64,000 bases of DNA from Candidatus Rokuibacteriota bacterium (GTDB taxonomy: Bacteria > Methylomirabilota > Methylomirabilia > Rokubacteriales > CSP1-6). A model generated the notes under the pieces. It searched no databases and had not been told where the DNA came from. It saw only the letters and a program-made list of their open reading frames with translations. The stretch is from NCBI GenBank assembly GCA_030647435.1, contig JAUSJX010000060.1, positions 1-64,000 of the forward strand. Reading direction: 5' to 3'. The position numbers and the translations under genes are program-made. Position 1 is the first letter of the stretch. Each line of letters begins with the position of its first letter. This document shows, one piece after another, positions 40,868-48,973 of this stretch.

Positions 40868-41322
40868 CACGATTCAGGGGCGGGCAGGAGGTTCGTCAAG
40901 ACCCAGTAGAGCTTCAGGCTCCTGACCTTCTCCACGAAGTCGGCAAACCGGACTGGCTTGGACACGAAGCTGTTGGCGCCCGCCTGATAGCTCTGGCAGA
41001 TCTCGTCCTCCCGCTCCGAGGTCGTCAGCATGACCACCGGGATCGCCCGGAGCGCCTCGTCGGTCTTGATCCGGCGCAGCACCTCGTGTCCGTCCACCTT
41101 GGGGAGCCGGATATCGAGGAGGATGAGCTCGGGGCGGGGAGCCGTCGTCGGGTCGGCATAGCGCCCCCGGCGGTAGAGGAAGTCCAACGCTTCCTCCCCG
41201 TCCTTCACCCAGAAGATCTCGTTGAGCAGGTTCCCGTCTTTCAGGGCCTTGAGCGTGAGCTCGGCGTGGTCCGGGTTATCCTCCACCAGCAGGATATTCA
41301 CTTCCCTCTGCTGCCGTCCCAT
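40867..41322 (-). CDS. CheY-like single-domain response regulator, Rcp1 type
   Basis: 151 residues; GAGGAGG precedes ATG 41322. Receiver motifs: ILLVEDNPDHAELT, phospho-Asp in LILLDIRLPKVDG, Thr in VVMLTTSERE, Lys in SFVSKPVRF. No output domain. The DNP-D-H and the insert EALDFLYRRGRYAD are typical of Rcp1-type regulators that partner with GAF/phytochrome-like kinases, which fits the multi-GAF kinase two genes on. First gene of the operon 41322-36315. Confidence 0.93.
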   Translation of the reverse strand: MGRQQREVNILLVEDNPDHAELTLKALKDGNLLNEIFWVKDGEEALDFLYRRGRYADPTTAPRPELILLDIRLPKVDGHEVLRRIKTDEALRAIPVVMLTTSEREDEICQSYQAGANSFVSKPVRFADFVEKVRSLKLYWVLTNLLPAPES

Positions 41323-42208
41323 GCTGTCCTCCTCATTGATCGCTGGGTGCGCGCGTCTGGCGCCTCGGCGGTGAGCAGCCGGGGCCCCGGGCCTCTGTCC
41401 CGGTGAGATACACCTCTAGGCATATGCGTCCCCAATGAGGATCACGGCACGATCGATGCCACAACTCGCAAGGGCCCTAACTTCGCAAATCTATTCCCTT
41501 CTTCGAAGGGAGACTCCCGTGGGGGTGGCCCTTCACTCTGACGCGCCCTGTCACCGATTACCCATCCTTGGTCCATTGGCATGAGTTCATGACCGGCGGA
41601 GGCTAGAGCTGCGGTGCCTCCATGGCTTGGGCGGTGGAGGGAGTTATGGGCAGACAAAAGTGTAGAATCCGCCGCAGCCGCCCGCTGCCAACTCTTCTTT
41701 CTCCTGCCTGCCGTGAGTGGTGCAGCGCGGCCCGCCTCGTGCCACGCATCGAGCGGGCGCTCTCGTGTGTTCGGAGAATCCCGCCAGCTGAGGACCTCGC
41801 CAAGGTTGATTTCGGCCCGCCTCGCCCGAGCGTCATCGATCGTCGCCCGCAGGCGCATCCGGAAAACGAGCGTACAACGGTTGCCGAATCGCGTTTGGGG
41901 GACCTCTACATCGCCACGCCATCGGGCGGAGTTGCGGGCGAACTACAGGTCAACTCAGGTCCAACTCGAAGATCAACCAGGTCGATTCCGGTGGTTGCGG
42001 GCCCACGCTACCGTCTAGACCAAGTCAACCTCGAAGGCGAGGGTGTTCGATTTCGGTGATTGCGGGCCCCCGCAACCACCGACGTCGATTCACGGCGGGA
42101 GTTAGAGCTAGGCGGCGTCTCAGCGGCGGCCAGGTCGGTATCTCGATGCCCGACCTTTGGATCACTGCCCCAACGGTCGGGAGATTCAATAGAGCGCGCG
42201 ACAGCGCT
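41323..42208. other. gene-free stretch upstream of the phosphorelay operon
   Basis: No gene recognised. A plus-strand frame of about 145 codons ending at 42059 finishes with the D-x-V-x-L-E-G-x-x-V-R-F-R tail of repeat copy C and may be the relic of the element that carries that repeat. The promoter of the operon is presumably just left of 41450, but I cannot pick out -35/-10 elements. Confidence 0.45.
42014..42080 (+). repeat. 60-bp hairpin-ended repeat, copy C
   Basis: Plus-strand copy: GACCAAGTCAACCTCGAAGG, TTTCGGTGA, then TTGCGGG-CC-CCCGCAA. Partial relatives of its hairpin motif (GGTGGTTGCGGGCCC) also occur just upstream, near 41990, and at about 31387. Confidence 0.7.
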
Positions 42209-42570
42209 GAGGATTGATTATCCCGGTTCCTTTTCGGACCGAGGCGCGGATTGAGAATCCCAGGCTCCTTCAAAGCGCCGAGGATTGATTCTCCCGTGTC
42301 CTTCCGACTGGGAACCGAGGATTGAATATCCCTTGTCCTTCCCAAAAGGAGCCGAGGATTGGAAATCCCTGGGTCCTTCAGAGCGCCGAGGATTGATAGT
42401 CCTGTGCTCTTTCAGAGCGCCGACGATTGAGAATCCTGTGCCCTCTAGCAAGCGCAGAGGATTGATACTCCCGGGTCCTTTCGGGCGCAGTCGCACCGCA
42501 TGAGGATTGAACGACCTAATCTCAAGGAGAAGGCCAAGGACTAAGAATCCTGGGCTTCTTCAGAACGCCG
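42209..42570. repeat. tandem array of about ten ~36-bp hairpin units
   Basis: Units start GAGGATTGA(T/G)nnTCC and continue with a G/T-rich block, TCCTT(C/T), and AGCGCC or similar. Each start forms a small hairpin of the type GGATT-gan-AATCC. Unit lengths vary (about 34-45 bp) and each differs at several positions, so coding by a repeated peptide is excluded (the period is not a multiple of three). It lies between divergently placed operons with no gene. Confidence 0.8.
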
Positions 42571-42687
42571 ACCTGCTCATACGTGTAGGCGTTGAAGAAC
42601 ATGCGTCCGGCCGGCCGGTAGGTGAGGTAAGCAGGCCACGTTCTTGACGTTCGATCCCCGCGAGAACCTGGCCACACTCAGGCCCTT

Positions 42688-43389
42688 TCAGCCCGGAAGC
42701 ACGATGTGGTCGAAGCCCTCCGCGTACGTATAGTCTTTCGCCTTGCCAAGGGCGGCCGCGTGCGCTCGCATCCGAGCCTCTACGACGCTGAAATCGCCAA
42801 GCTGGCTCGCGTGACAACTGATGGCCTTCAGCTTGACGTCCATGGTGCCCGTGATGTCCACGATCAGGCTGGGCTGCTCCCACTGGATCAGATACACCTC
42901 CCGTACCTGGTGAGGCTCGTACTCCGGGAGAAGTTCGGGAAACGAGAGGTGGTCTCTGGCAAGCGGGTAGACGCAGTCGAGCACCACGCCTCCGGTGATC
43001 CGGTGGTCCCGGTGCCAGCCCGGGAAGTTGCTGTATGTGCGGTTCGGGTTCTGCGTGATGATCAGGTCGGGCCGCCATCGGCGGATCTGCCTCGTGACGT
43101 CACGCCGCAGGTTGCGCGTGTCCTCAACCTCACCGTCTTCGTAGCCGAGAAACTCTACCTGCTCGACGCCGAGCACCCGGGCGGCACGCCGCTGCTCTTC
43201 CTCGCGAATCGGCGCCAGGCGCTGCGAGGTGATGGTGCGGTCGCCCGACCCCTTGTTACCGTTCGTCACGATGACGTACGTGACCTCGCGGCCGTCCTTG
43301 ACCAGCTTGGCCACGGTCCCGCCCGCCAAGAACTCTGGGTCGTCTGGGTGCGCGGTCACCACCATGACGCGCCCAGTCGCTGTTGTCAT
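42688..43389 (-). CDS. PIG-L/LmbE-family deacetylase
   Basis: 233 residues. The zinc site is typical: A-H-P-D-D-P-E (His, Asp-Asp) near residue 14 and H-R-D-H near residue 125. Members remove N-acetyl groups from sugars or pseudo-disaccharides (GlcNAc-PI, mycothiol or bacillithiol precursors, antibiotic intermediates). The ATG overlaps the stop of the MFS gene (ATGA), so it is the third gene of the MerR operon and may act on the transporter's substrate. Confidence 0.9.
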   Translation of the reverse strand: MTTATGRVMVVTAHPDDPEFLAGGTVAKLVKDGREVTYVIVTNGNKGSGDRTITSQRLAPIREEEQRRAARVLGVEQVEFLGYEDGEVEDTRNLRRDVTRQIRRWRPDLIITQNPNRTYSNFPGWHRDHRITGGVVLDCVYPLARDHLSFPELLPEYEPHQVREVYLIQWEQPSLIVDITGTMDVKLKAISCHASQLGDFSVVEARMRAHAAALGKAKDYTYAEGFDHIVLPG

Positions 43390-44597
43390 GAGTCTCTTCG
43401 TTCTTTAGTGACGGCGACCGACATTGCGCTCGCTTGGCGGCGGCACTGCCACGCTGTCGCCGTCAGCAGTGCCGCTCCAAAGAGAAACGGCGCGGAGAGA
43501 TCCACCCCATCCGCAAAGGCGCCCAACACCAGAGGTCCCAGGATTTGCCCACTATCGGTCATCATGCGGAGCCAGCCGATCGCCACGCCTTGTAGAGGTG
43601 GCGGAACCTGATCGCCGATGACAGCCGTCGGGATGGCGGCCACAATGCCCGCGGCCGCGCCGATCGCCAGGCTCCAGACCCCGAGCACCACCGGGTGCGT
43701 CAGGAACGTCACAGTGCCGAGCAATGCGGCATAGCTCAGCAAGCCGGGGATCAGCACGCGCATGCGCCCCCACCGGTCCGACACGTTGCCCCCAAGCCAG
43801 AGCGCGAGGAGTCGGCCGAGCACGCTCAGACTGATAAGGAGCCCGATAGCCTCCGGGCCGACACCTCCCCGGCTGGTCAAATAGAGAGGAAAGAGGAAGA
43901 CGAGGACACCCGTCTGAATGGCGATCAGGGTCGCATTGATCGCGCCCATGAGGAGCACACCGGGTGTGCGCAAGATTGCTGTCAGAAGGCGCCAGTCGCG
44001 TGATCCTCGCGCCACCGGCGAGCAGTGGGTACCAAGCGACGCCCACCGCCCTACCGCCACCGCCGCTGCGAACACGCACGCCGCCTCGAACAGGAACGGG
44101 CTCGCCGCTCCGAGCCCCTGATACAGCCAGCCGCCCACAGCGCTGCCGAGCAAGAGCCCGGCCGTTTCGCTCATCAACAGCAAGCTGACCGCCCGCCCAC
44201 GCCGCTGTACGGTCGGGACATTCACCATGGCCGTGGTCGCGACTGTCGCGAACATGGCCCAGCCCACGCCGCCCAACGCGCGCAAGCCCAGGAATACGGT
44301 GTAGGTGCCGGTCATGACGCTGGCGAGGTCTATGAGCGCGATCAGCAGCAGGCCCCAGATCATGAGAGGTCGTCCGAGGCGGCCGAGCAGGTATCCGGTC
44401 GGCACGCTCGTGATCCATTTCCCCGCGCCGAAGACCACCGGGATCAAGGTCACCATCCTGTAGTTCGCCGCGAACGATCGTTGGAGGTAGAGCGGCAGCG
44501 AGGGACGGAGGGCGCCCTGACCAAGGTTGAATAAGAACGCCGCAGCAAGCACCGCGACCGGCACTCGCTGCTCCCGGTCAACGGGAGGCTCGCTCAC
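43386..44597 (-). CDS. MFS transporter
   Basis: 403 residues with twelve hydrophobic segments. The loop 2-3 signature is recognisable as GYLLGRLGRPLMI and its repeat in the second half as LWLGGNVSDRWGRMRV. This is the size and layout of a proton-driven drug or metabolite exporter (MFS_1). It overlaps both neighbours by four bases (ATGA each side), so MerR, transporter and deacetylase are translated as one unit. Confidence 0.9.
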   Translation of the reverse strand: MSEPPVDREQRVPVAVLAAAFLFNLGQGALRPSLPLYLQRSFAANYRMVTLIPVVFGAGKWITSVPTGYLLGRLGRPLMIWGLLLIALIDLASVMTGTYTVFLGLRALGGVGWAMFATVATTAMVNVPTVQRRGRAVSLLLMSETAGLLLGSAVGGWLYQGLGAASPFLFEAACVFAAAVAVGRWASLGTHCSPVARGSRDWRLLTAILRTPGVLLMGAINATLIAIQTGVLVFLFPLYLTSRGGVGPEAIGLLISLSVLGRLLALWLGGNVSDRWGRMRVLIPGLLSYAALLGTVTFLTHPVVLGVWSLAIGAAAGIVAAIPTAVIGDQVPPPLQGVAIGWLRMMTDSGQILGPLVLGAFADGVDLSAPFLFGAALLTATAWQCRRQASAMSVAVTKERRDS

Positions 44598-45049
44598 CCG
44601 GTACTTTCAGTGGCGTTCGCGTGGGCGGGGTCACCAACTTCCTCGATCTCCAGACACCGGCATCCTTCTCTGGGCCGCTCCCGTGGCGACGTCAACAGGC
44701 GGTGCAACACTTGTTCAAGCTGCTGCTGGAGCAGTCCGAGCTCGGCGGACTGGTCCTGCACGGCAGAGAGCTGCCGTCGGACCAGCGCCAGCAGACGAGG
44801 ACGCACGGGCAGGCGTGGTCCCCCATCAAGGCTCACGATCACTGTTTTGATGTCACGAAGCGGCAGGCCCAATGAGCGGGCCCGTCGGATGAAGCGCAGC
44901 CGCTGCACGCCAGACTGATCGTACTGTCTATATCCGGCTGCCGTCCGGCTCGGGGTCGGCAGCACGCCAATCTGTTCGTAGTAGCGAATGGTCTTCGCCG
45001 CCACCCCAGTCGCCGTGGCGAGCTGACCGATGGTGAGAGCGTGTGCCAT
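44594..45049 (-). CDS. MerR-family transcriptional regulator
   Basis: 151 residues from ATG 45049, chosen for the GGGAGGTGA site upstream. The N-terminal winged HTH is standard (LTIGQLATATGVAAKTIRYYEQIGVLPTPSRTAAGYRQYD), followed by the dimerisation helix and a short C-terminus with C-R-C (EGCRCLEIEE). The two cysteines resemble metal-sensing members, but are not spaced as in CueR (C-x7-C). It is first in its operon and its own promoter has the distorted spacer MerR proteins untwist, so autoregulation and induction of the transporter and deacetylase are expected. Confidence 0.92.
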   Translation of the reverse strand: MAHALTIGQLATATGVAAKTIRYYEQIGVLPTPSRTAAGYRQYDQSGVQRLRFIRRARSLGLPLRDIKTVIVSLDGGPRLPVRPRLLALVRRQLSAVQDQSAELGLLQQQLEQVLHRLLTSPRERPREGCRCLEIEEVGDPAHANATESTG

Positions 45050-45080
45050 CGGCTCACCTCCCTGTTTGATATGGGCTGCC

Positions 45081-45111
45081 ACGATAGACCTTCCAGCTAC
45101 TGGAAGGTCAA
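45081..45111 (-). promoter_or_regulatory. MerR-type promoter/operator with 19-bp spacer
   Basis: On the minus strand TTGACC (-35, 45111-45106) and TATCGT (-10, 45086-45081) are 19 bases apart. The perfect dyad GACCTTCCAG-TAG-CTGGAAGGTC (45109-45087) overlaps the -35 and fills the spacer. This is the hallmark of MerR-controlled promoters; the CCTTCC...GGAAGG half-sites resemble CueR-like operators. Confidence 0.9.
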
Positions 45112-45528
45112 GGAGAATTTAGGGATTCGTTACCCGGGGCGACCGGCCTGCTTGATCCTGGATAGGTAGCTGCGGGCATAGCGGACTTGGGTCCACCTAA
45201 GGCTGTACCACTCGCACCCCTTGGTGGTCGGGCACTTCTCCCTAAGAATCAGCCCGTCATTCCTCTCGTTTTGCGGATTCTCCGGAGAGAGCGGCGCCCG
45301 CACCCAAGCCCACTGGATCAGGTCCCGAGCTTCGAAATAGGCCAATAGTTAATGGAGCTGATCCGTGGGAACAAATGGTGTTCGATCAGTAGTGTCCCAA
45401 CGTTTAGGGTTGGATGGTCTGTAAGCTGCTGATCAAACAAGCGTAATCAATGAATTGTCTTGGTCTCGATTTGAACTGCGACCGCCGGTTCTGCGACCCT
45501 GCGAAGCACAACTTCGCGGGGGTGATCG
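45112..45528. other. intergenic region left of the IS4-type transposase
   Basis: No gene I can support. A 71-codon minus-strand frame (45345-45130) with a Cys pair (CPTTKGCEW) has no recognisable family. The left end of the IS should lie here, but I could not find its inverted repeat. Confidence 0.4.
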
Positions 45529-46722
45529 ATGAACCAAGGCAAGCTGGTGTTCGCGCAACTGATGCAGCACCTTCCGCTGACGACGTTTCGCCGATGCGTG
45601 GTCCGGTATCGGGGCGAACGCAAGGTTCAATCGTTCTCCTGCCTGGACCAGTTCCTGAGCATGGCGTTCGCGCAGCTGACCGTTCGCGAGAGCCTGCGCG
45701 ACATCGAAGCGTGTTTGCGCGCCCAGCACTCCAAGCTTTATCACCTCGGGATTCGCTCGACGGTGGCGCGCAATACGCTGGCCAATGCCAACGCGGTGCG
45801 CGACTGGCGCATCTACGCCGACTTCGCCCAGAGCCTGATCGCCATCGCGCGACCGCTGTATGTCGGCGAGCCGTTCGGCGTCGATTTGCAGGACACCGTC
45901 TATGCGCTCGACACCACGACTATCGACTTGTGCCTGTCGGTGTTTCCGTGGGCGCCATTCCGCTCGACCAAGGCGGCGGTCAAGCTGCACACGCTGCTCG
46001 ATCTGCGCGGCAACATCCCGACTTTTATCCATATCAGCGACGGCAAGATGCACGAGGTCAACATCCTCGATCAGTTGGTGCCCGAGCCCGGTGCGTTCTA
46101 CATCATGGATCGGGGCTTCCTCGACTTTGCGCGGCTGTACCGCTTCCACCAGGCCGGCAGCTTCTTCGTCACCCGCGCCAAGTCCAATACCAAGGCCCAA
46201 CGGCGATACTCGCATCGCATCGACCGCAGCACCGGGCTGATCTGCGATCAGACCATCTTCCTCACCGGGGTCTACTCGCCGCAGGACTATCAGGCCCCGC
46301 TGCGCCGCATTCGCTTCAAGGACCCGGAGACCGCCAAGACGCTGATCTTCCTGACCAACAACTTCACCTTGCCGGCCTTCACGATCACCGAGCTTTACCG
46401 CTGCCGCTGGCAGGTCGAACTCTTTTTCAAATGGATCAAGCAGCATCTTCGCATCAAAGCCTTCTTCGGCACGTCGGAGAACGCGGTCAAGTCGCAGATC
46501 TGGATCGCGGTGTCGGTTTACGTCCTGGTCGCCATCGTCAAAAAGCGTCTCAAACTTCCCGCCAGCCTCTATCAAATCCTACAAATCTTGAGCCTGACCA
46601 TGTTCGAACGAATGCCTTTGGATCAACTACTTGCGCACACCGTGACCGACGACATCGATATAAACCTGACGTATCACCTGGCGGGCGACACCCACGCGCA
46701 TAGTTCAGCGCCCTTTCTGTAA
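45529..46722 (+). CDS. IS4-family transposase (DUF4372 N-terminus)
   Basis: 397 residues, complete. The N-terminal MNQGKLVFAQLMQHLPLTTFRRCV segment is the DUF4372 domain of these transposases. DDE residues: VYALDTTTIDL (Asp), FYIMDRGFLDFARL (Asp), and the Y-(2)-R-(3)-E-(6)-K box YRCRWQVELFFKWIKQHL (Glu). The frame is intact, so it may be active. No flanking target duplication was identified. Its 3' end overlaps the remnant HTH gene on the other strand, which it probably truncated. Confidence 0.9.
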   Translation: MNQGKLVFAQLMQHLPLTTFRRCVVRYRGERKVQSFSCLDQFLSMAFAQLTVRESLRDIEACLRAQHSKLYHLGIRSTVARNTLANANAVRDWRIYADFAQSLIAIARPLYVGEPFGVDLQDTVYALDTTTIDLCLSVFPWAPFRSTKAAVKLHTLLDLRGNIPTFIHISDGKMHEVNILDQLVPEPGAFYIMDRGFLDFARLYRFHQAGSFFVTRAKSNTKAQRRYSHRIDRSTGLICDQTIFLTGVYSPQDYQAPLRRIRFKDPETAKTLIFLTNNFTLPAFTITELYRCRWQVELFFKWIKQHLRIKAFFGTSENAVKSQIWIAVSVYVLVAIVKKRLKLPASLYQILQILSLTMFERMPLDQLLAHTVTDDIDINLTYHLAGDTHAHSSAPFL

Positions 46723-46851
46723 GCCAGCGTTGGCACGCCGGAGGGCCTTGGTCACAGTCTTGTCGGAGACCTTGAGCACCCGGGCGATCGCGCACGCGGA
46801 CATCCCAAGGCGGTGCAATTCGCGCGCTTTTTCAGCGATTTGCAGGTAGAT
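46705..46851 (-). pseudogene. C-terminal HTH fragment of a recombinase or transposase
   Basis: About 48 residues before the stop read IAEKARELHRLGMSACAIARVLKVSDKTVTKALR, a clean helix-turn-helix of the sort that ends some serine recombinases or transposases. Upstream the frame has no recognisable content, so only the 3' end survives beside the IS4-type element. Confidence 0.5.
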
Positions 46852-47252
46852 AAAAGATGGCGCGGTATCGACAACTGCGAACCGGAATGGAACCTCGGCG
46901 AGGGTTCGAATTGGTTGCGATTGCGTCCACCATTTCCATGACCGCCCTGCAGGTCCTGGTTCAGTTCCAGGGCTTCCAGGGCGGTTTCGGATTAAGTAGC
47001 ACGGCCGGCCGACCGCATCTTCCCGGCATGACCCGCCCGGCTCTCGACCGCCACGCCGCCGCCGGCCGGACTCAACGGTTCCGCATAGCAAGGGCGCCAT
47101 TCGCGCGACGCGTATAGGCAAGCGGGCAATCTTCTGCGCTGATAACCTTCCCCGAAGCCATGGCGCGCGGGTTGCTAACCTGCGCGGCGCGCTGCGTCAC
47201 CGTTTCTCGATGGTTCCGTCCATTTCACGTTAGGCATCTCGGAGGCTAGCGC
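46852..47252. other. intergenic region with a GTTAGGC core site
   Basis: No gene recognised. GTTAGGC near 47230, 20 bases before the next gene, is the R' core of an attC/attI site; the inner stem seen at other attC sites in this window is not evident here. Confidence 0.4.
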
Positions 47253-48587
47253 ATGGCGATCGGAGCGGATCTGCGCGTTGAGGAACGTCTCGTTCAACTG
47301 CTCGAGCATTTGGGTCTCCCGGAGGCCCACGTCGCCGCGTGCCGGCCTGAAGACTGGGAGGGCCTCGTATCCCGGCACCCCGACCGCGTGGCATCGCTCA
47401 CGCTCGTGTGCCCCCACACGATGGACACGACGCCCCTGCGCCCCGTCGCGTCCCGACTCGTCGTGATCACGGGGGATCAGGGACCGTCGGTGGCGCGCAT
47501 CCGCCAATCCCTGGCGACCATCCCCGATGCGACGCTGATCACGCTGCGCGACTACGTCGCTCAAGGCTGGTCCGATGTGATCGCCGATCGCCTCGAGGAG
47601 ATTGGCACCGCGATGGGGGAGCATCTGCGACGCATGGATCGGCAGCGCCAGAGCCGGGCGGTGGCGATCCCCGAAGGCGAGGGCCACGTCGCGGGCCTCT
47701 CGTACAGGATCCGGGGGACGGGCCCGCCGCTCCTGCTGCTGCCCCTGGGGCTGGCCCCTTCGCAATGGGGGCCCCTGTTCGCGACGCTGAGTGCGCGCTA
47801 TTGCACGATCACACTCGGTGGTGCGGCGTTGGGCATGGTCGCGCTGCTGGAAAAGCGTGGCCACTCGGGCTACTGGCACGTGGTACGCAGCCTGATCGAT
47901 GCCATCGAGGTGCGGCCTGGCGAGGCCATCCTCGAGGTCGGGTGCGGCTCGGGAGTGCTCATCCGCCGGTTGGCGCGACAGACGGGAGGAGCCAACCGCA
48001 TCGTCGGCGTCGACATCAGCCCTTACTTGTTGCGCGAGGCTACGGCGCTGGCCAGGCAAGAGGGGCTCGAGGCCGCAATCACGTTCCAGGAAGGCAACGC
48101 AGAAGCGTTGCCATTCCCGGACAGCAGCTTCGACGTCACGATGGCATGCACCGTCCTCGAAGAGGGAGACGCCGATCGGATGCTGGCCGAACTGGTGCGG
48201 GTGACCAGGCCAGGTGGACGCGTGGCCGTCATCGTGCGAACCATCGACATGCCGTGGTGGGTGAACGCCCCGCTGGGACCGGCGCTGAAGACCAAGGTGG
48301 AAGCCCCCGGCGGTCAGAAGGGGTCCGGTGTTGCGGAGCGAGGCTGTGCCGATGCCACCATCTACCGGCGGTTTCATGCGGCGGCACTCACCAACCTGAG
48401 CGTGTTTCCCCAGTTCCAGACCGTGATGCCGGCGGAGCCGCGATTGGCGAGCTTCGAGCAGCAACTCCTGGCCCCGCTGAGCGCGGAGGAGGCCCAGGAG
48501 TGGCGGAGTGCGGTGACACAGGCGAAGGCGGAGGGGACGTTCTTCATCGCCATGCCGCTCCACTGTGCGGTTGGGACCAAGCCCTGA
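47253..48587 (+). CDS. alpha/beta-hydrolase remnant fused to SAM-dependent methyltransferase
   Basis: 444 residues; GGAGG upstream. The first ~200 residues resemble a hydrolase or lipase-like fold (YRIRGTGPPLLLLPLGLAPSQW, plus HPDRVASLTLVCPHT) but lack a GxSxG elbow, so this half is probably not a working hydrolase. Residues ~205-360 are a UbiE-type class I methyltransferase: ILEVGCGSGVLIRRLA (motif I), IVGVDIS, GNAEALPFPDSSFDVTMACTVLEE (motifs II-III). A metabolite methyltransferase is likely. It is flanked by GTTAGGC 20 bases upstream and GCCTAAC 14 bases downstream, which hints at a cassette. Confidence 0.82.
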   Translation: MAIGADLRVEERLVQLLEHLGLPEAHVAACRPEDWEGLVSRHPDRVASLTLVCPHTMDTTPLRPVASRLVVITGDQGPSVARIRQSLATIPDATLITLRDYVAQGWSDVIADRLEEIGTAMGEHLRRMDRQRQSRAVAIPEGEGHVAGLSYRIRGTGPPLLLLPLGLAPSQWGPLFATLSARYCTITLGGAALGMVALLEKRGHSGYWHVVRSLIDAIEVRPGEAILEVGCGSGVLIRRLARQTGGANRIVGVDISPYLLREATALARQEGLEAAITFQEGNAEALPFPDSSFDVTMACTVLEEGDADRMLAELVRVTRPGGRVAVIVRTIDMPWWVNAPLGPALKTKVEAPGGQKGSGVAERGCADATIYRRFHAAALTNLSVFPQFQTVMPAEPRLASFEQQLLAPLSAEEAQEWRSAVTQAKAEGTFFIAMPLHCAVGTKP

Positions 48588-48973
48588 TGGAGATCACGAG
48601 CGCCTAACCGATAAGGATTGAGACGACCGCCGCGGTCGTTTCAATCCGATGTTCAAGAAGCCCGGTGTGCGCGTCGGGGGTCCGCGGGATATGGGCAATG
48701 CTTCGGAGCGGATGGACGGGAGCGAGCGCTACGACGACGGAGGGGAGCCCGAGGGACCCTTGGGCATGCGCTGGCCGGAGTTCACCAAGCTATTCGCGCG
48801 CCGGGTCCGGCGGCAGCGGAGCCGGCGAGGGCGTCACGATGGCCAAGGCGCGTGGTGAGGGGCACACCGAGGCCGTACCGGCCCGTGCGGGTCGCGGGCC
48901 GGGTCAGAGATGGGGCGCCTCGCTGCCGGCGGAGCGCTTGCGATGCGCGGACGCAGAGGGCGCGCCGCGCGGA
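48588..48973. other. IS91-element 3' flank with hairpin
   Basis: GCCTAAC at 48602-48608 is followed by a 15-bp stem (GATTGAGACGACCGC with GCGGTCGTTTCAATC, one G-T pair, 48616-48646). The hairpin may be the terminator of the methyltransferase gene or the terminus of the IS91-type element. The rest has no gene I can support. Confidence 0.45.

Noticed and set aside
42209-42570. CRISPR array
   Set aside because: Units differ throughout, there are no unique spacers between identical repeats, and no cas genes are present.
45433-46575. Minus-strand 380-codon frame
   Set aside because: It mirrors the IS4-type transposase, which has an intact DDE triad on the plus strand.
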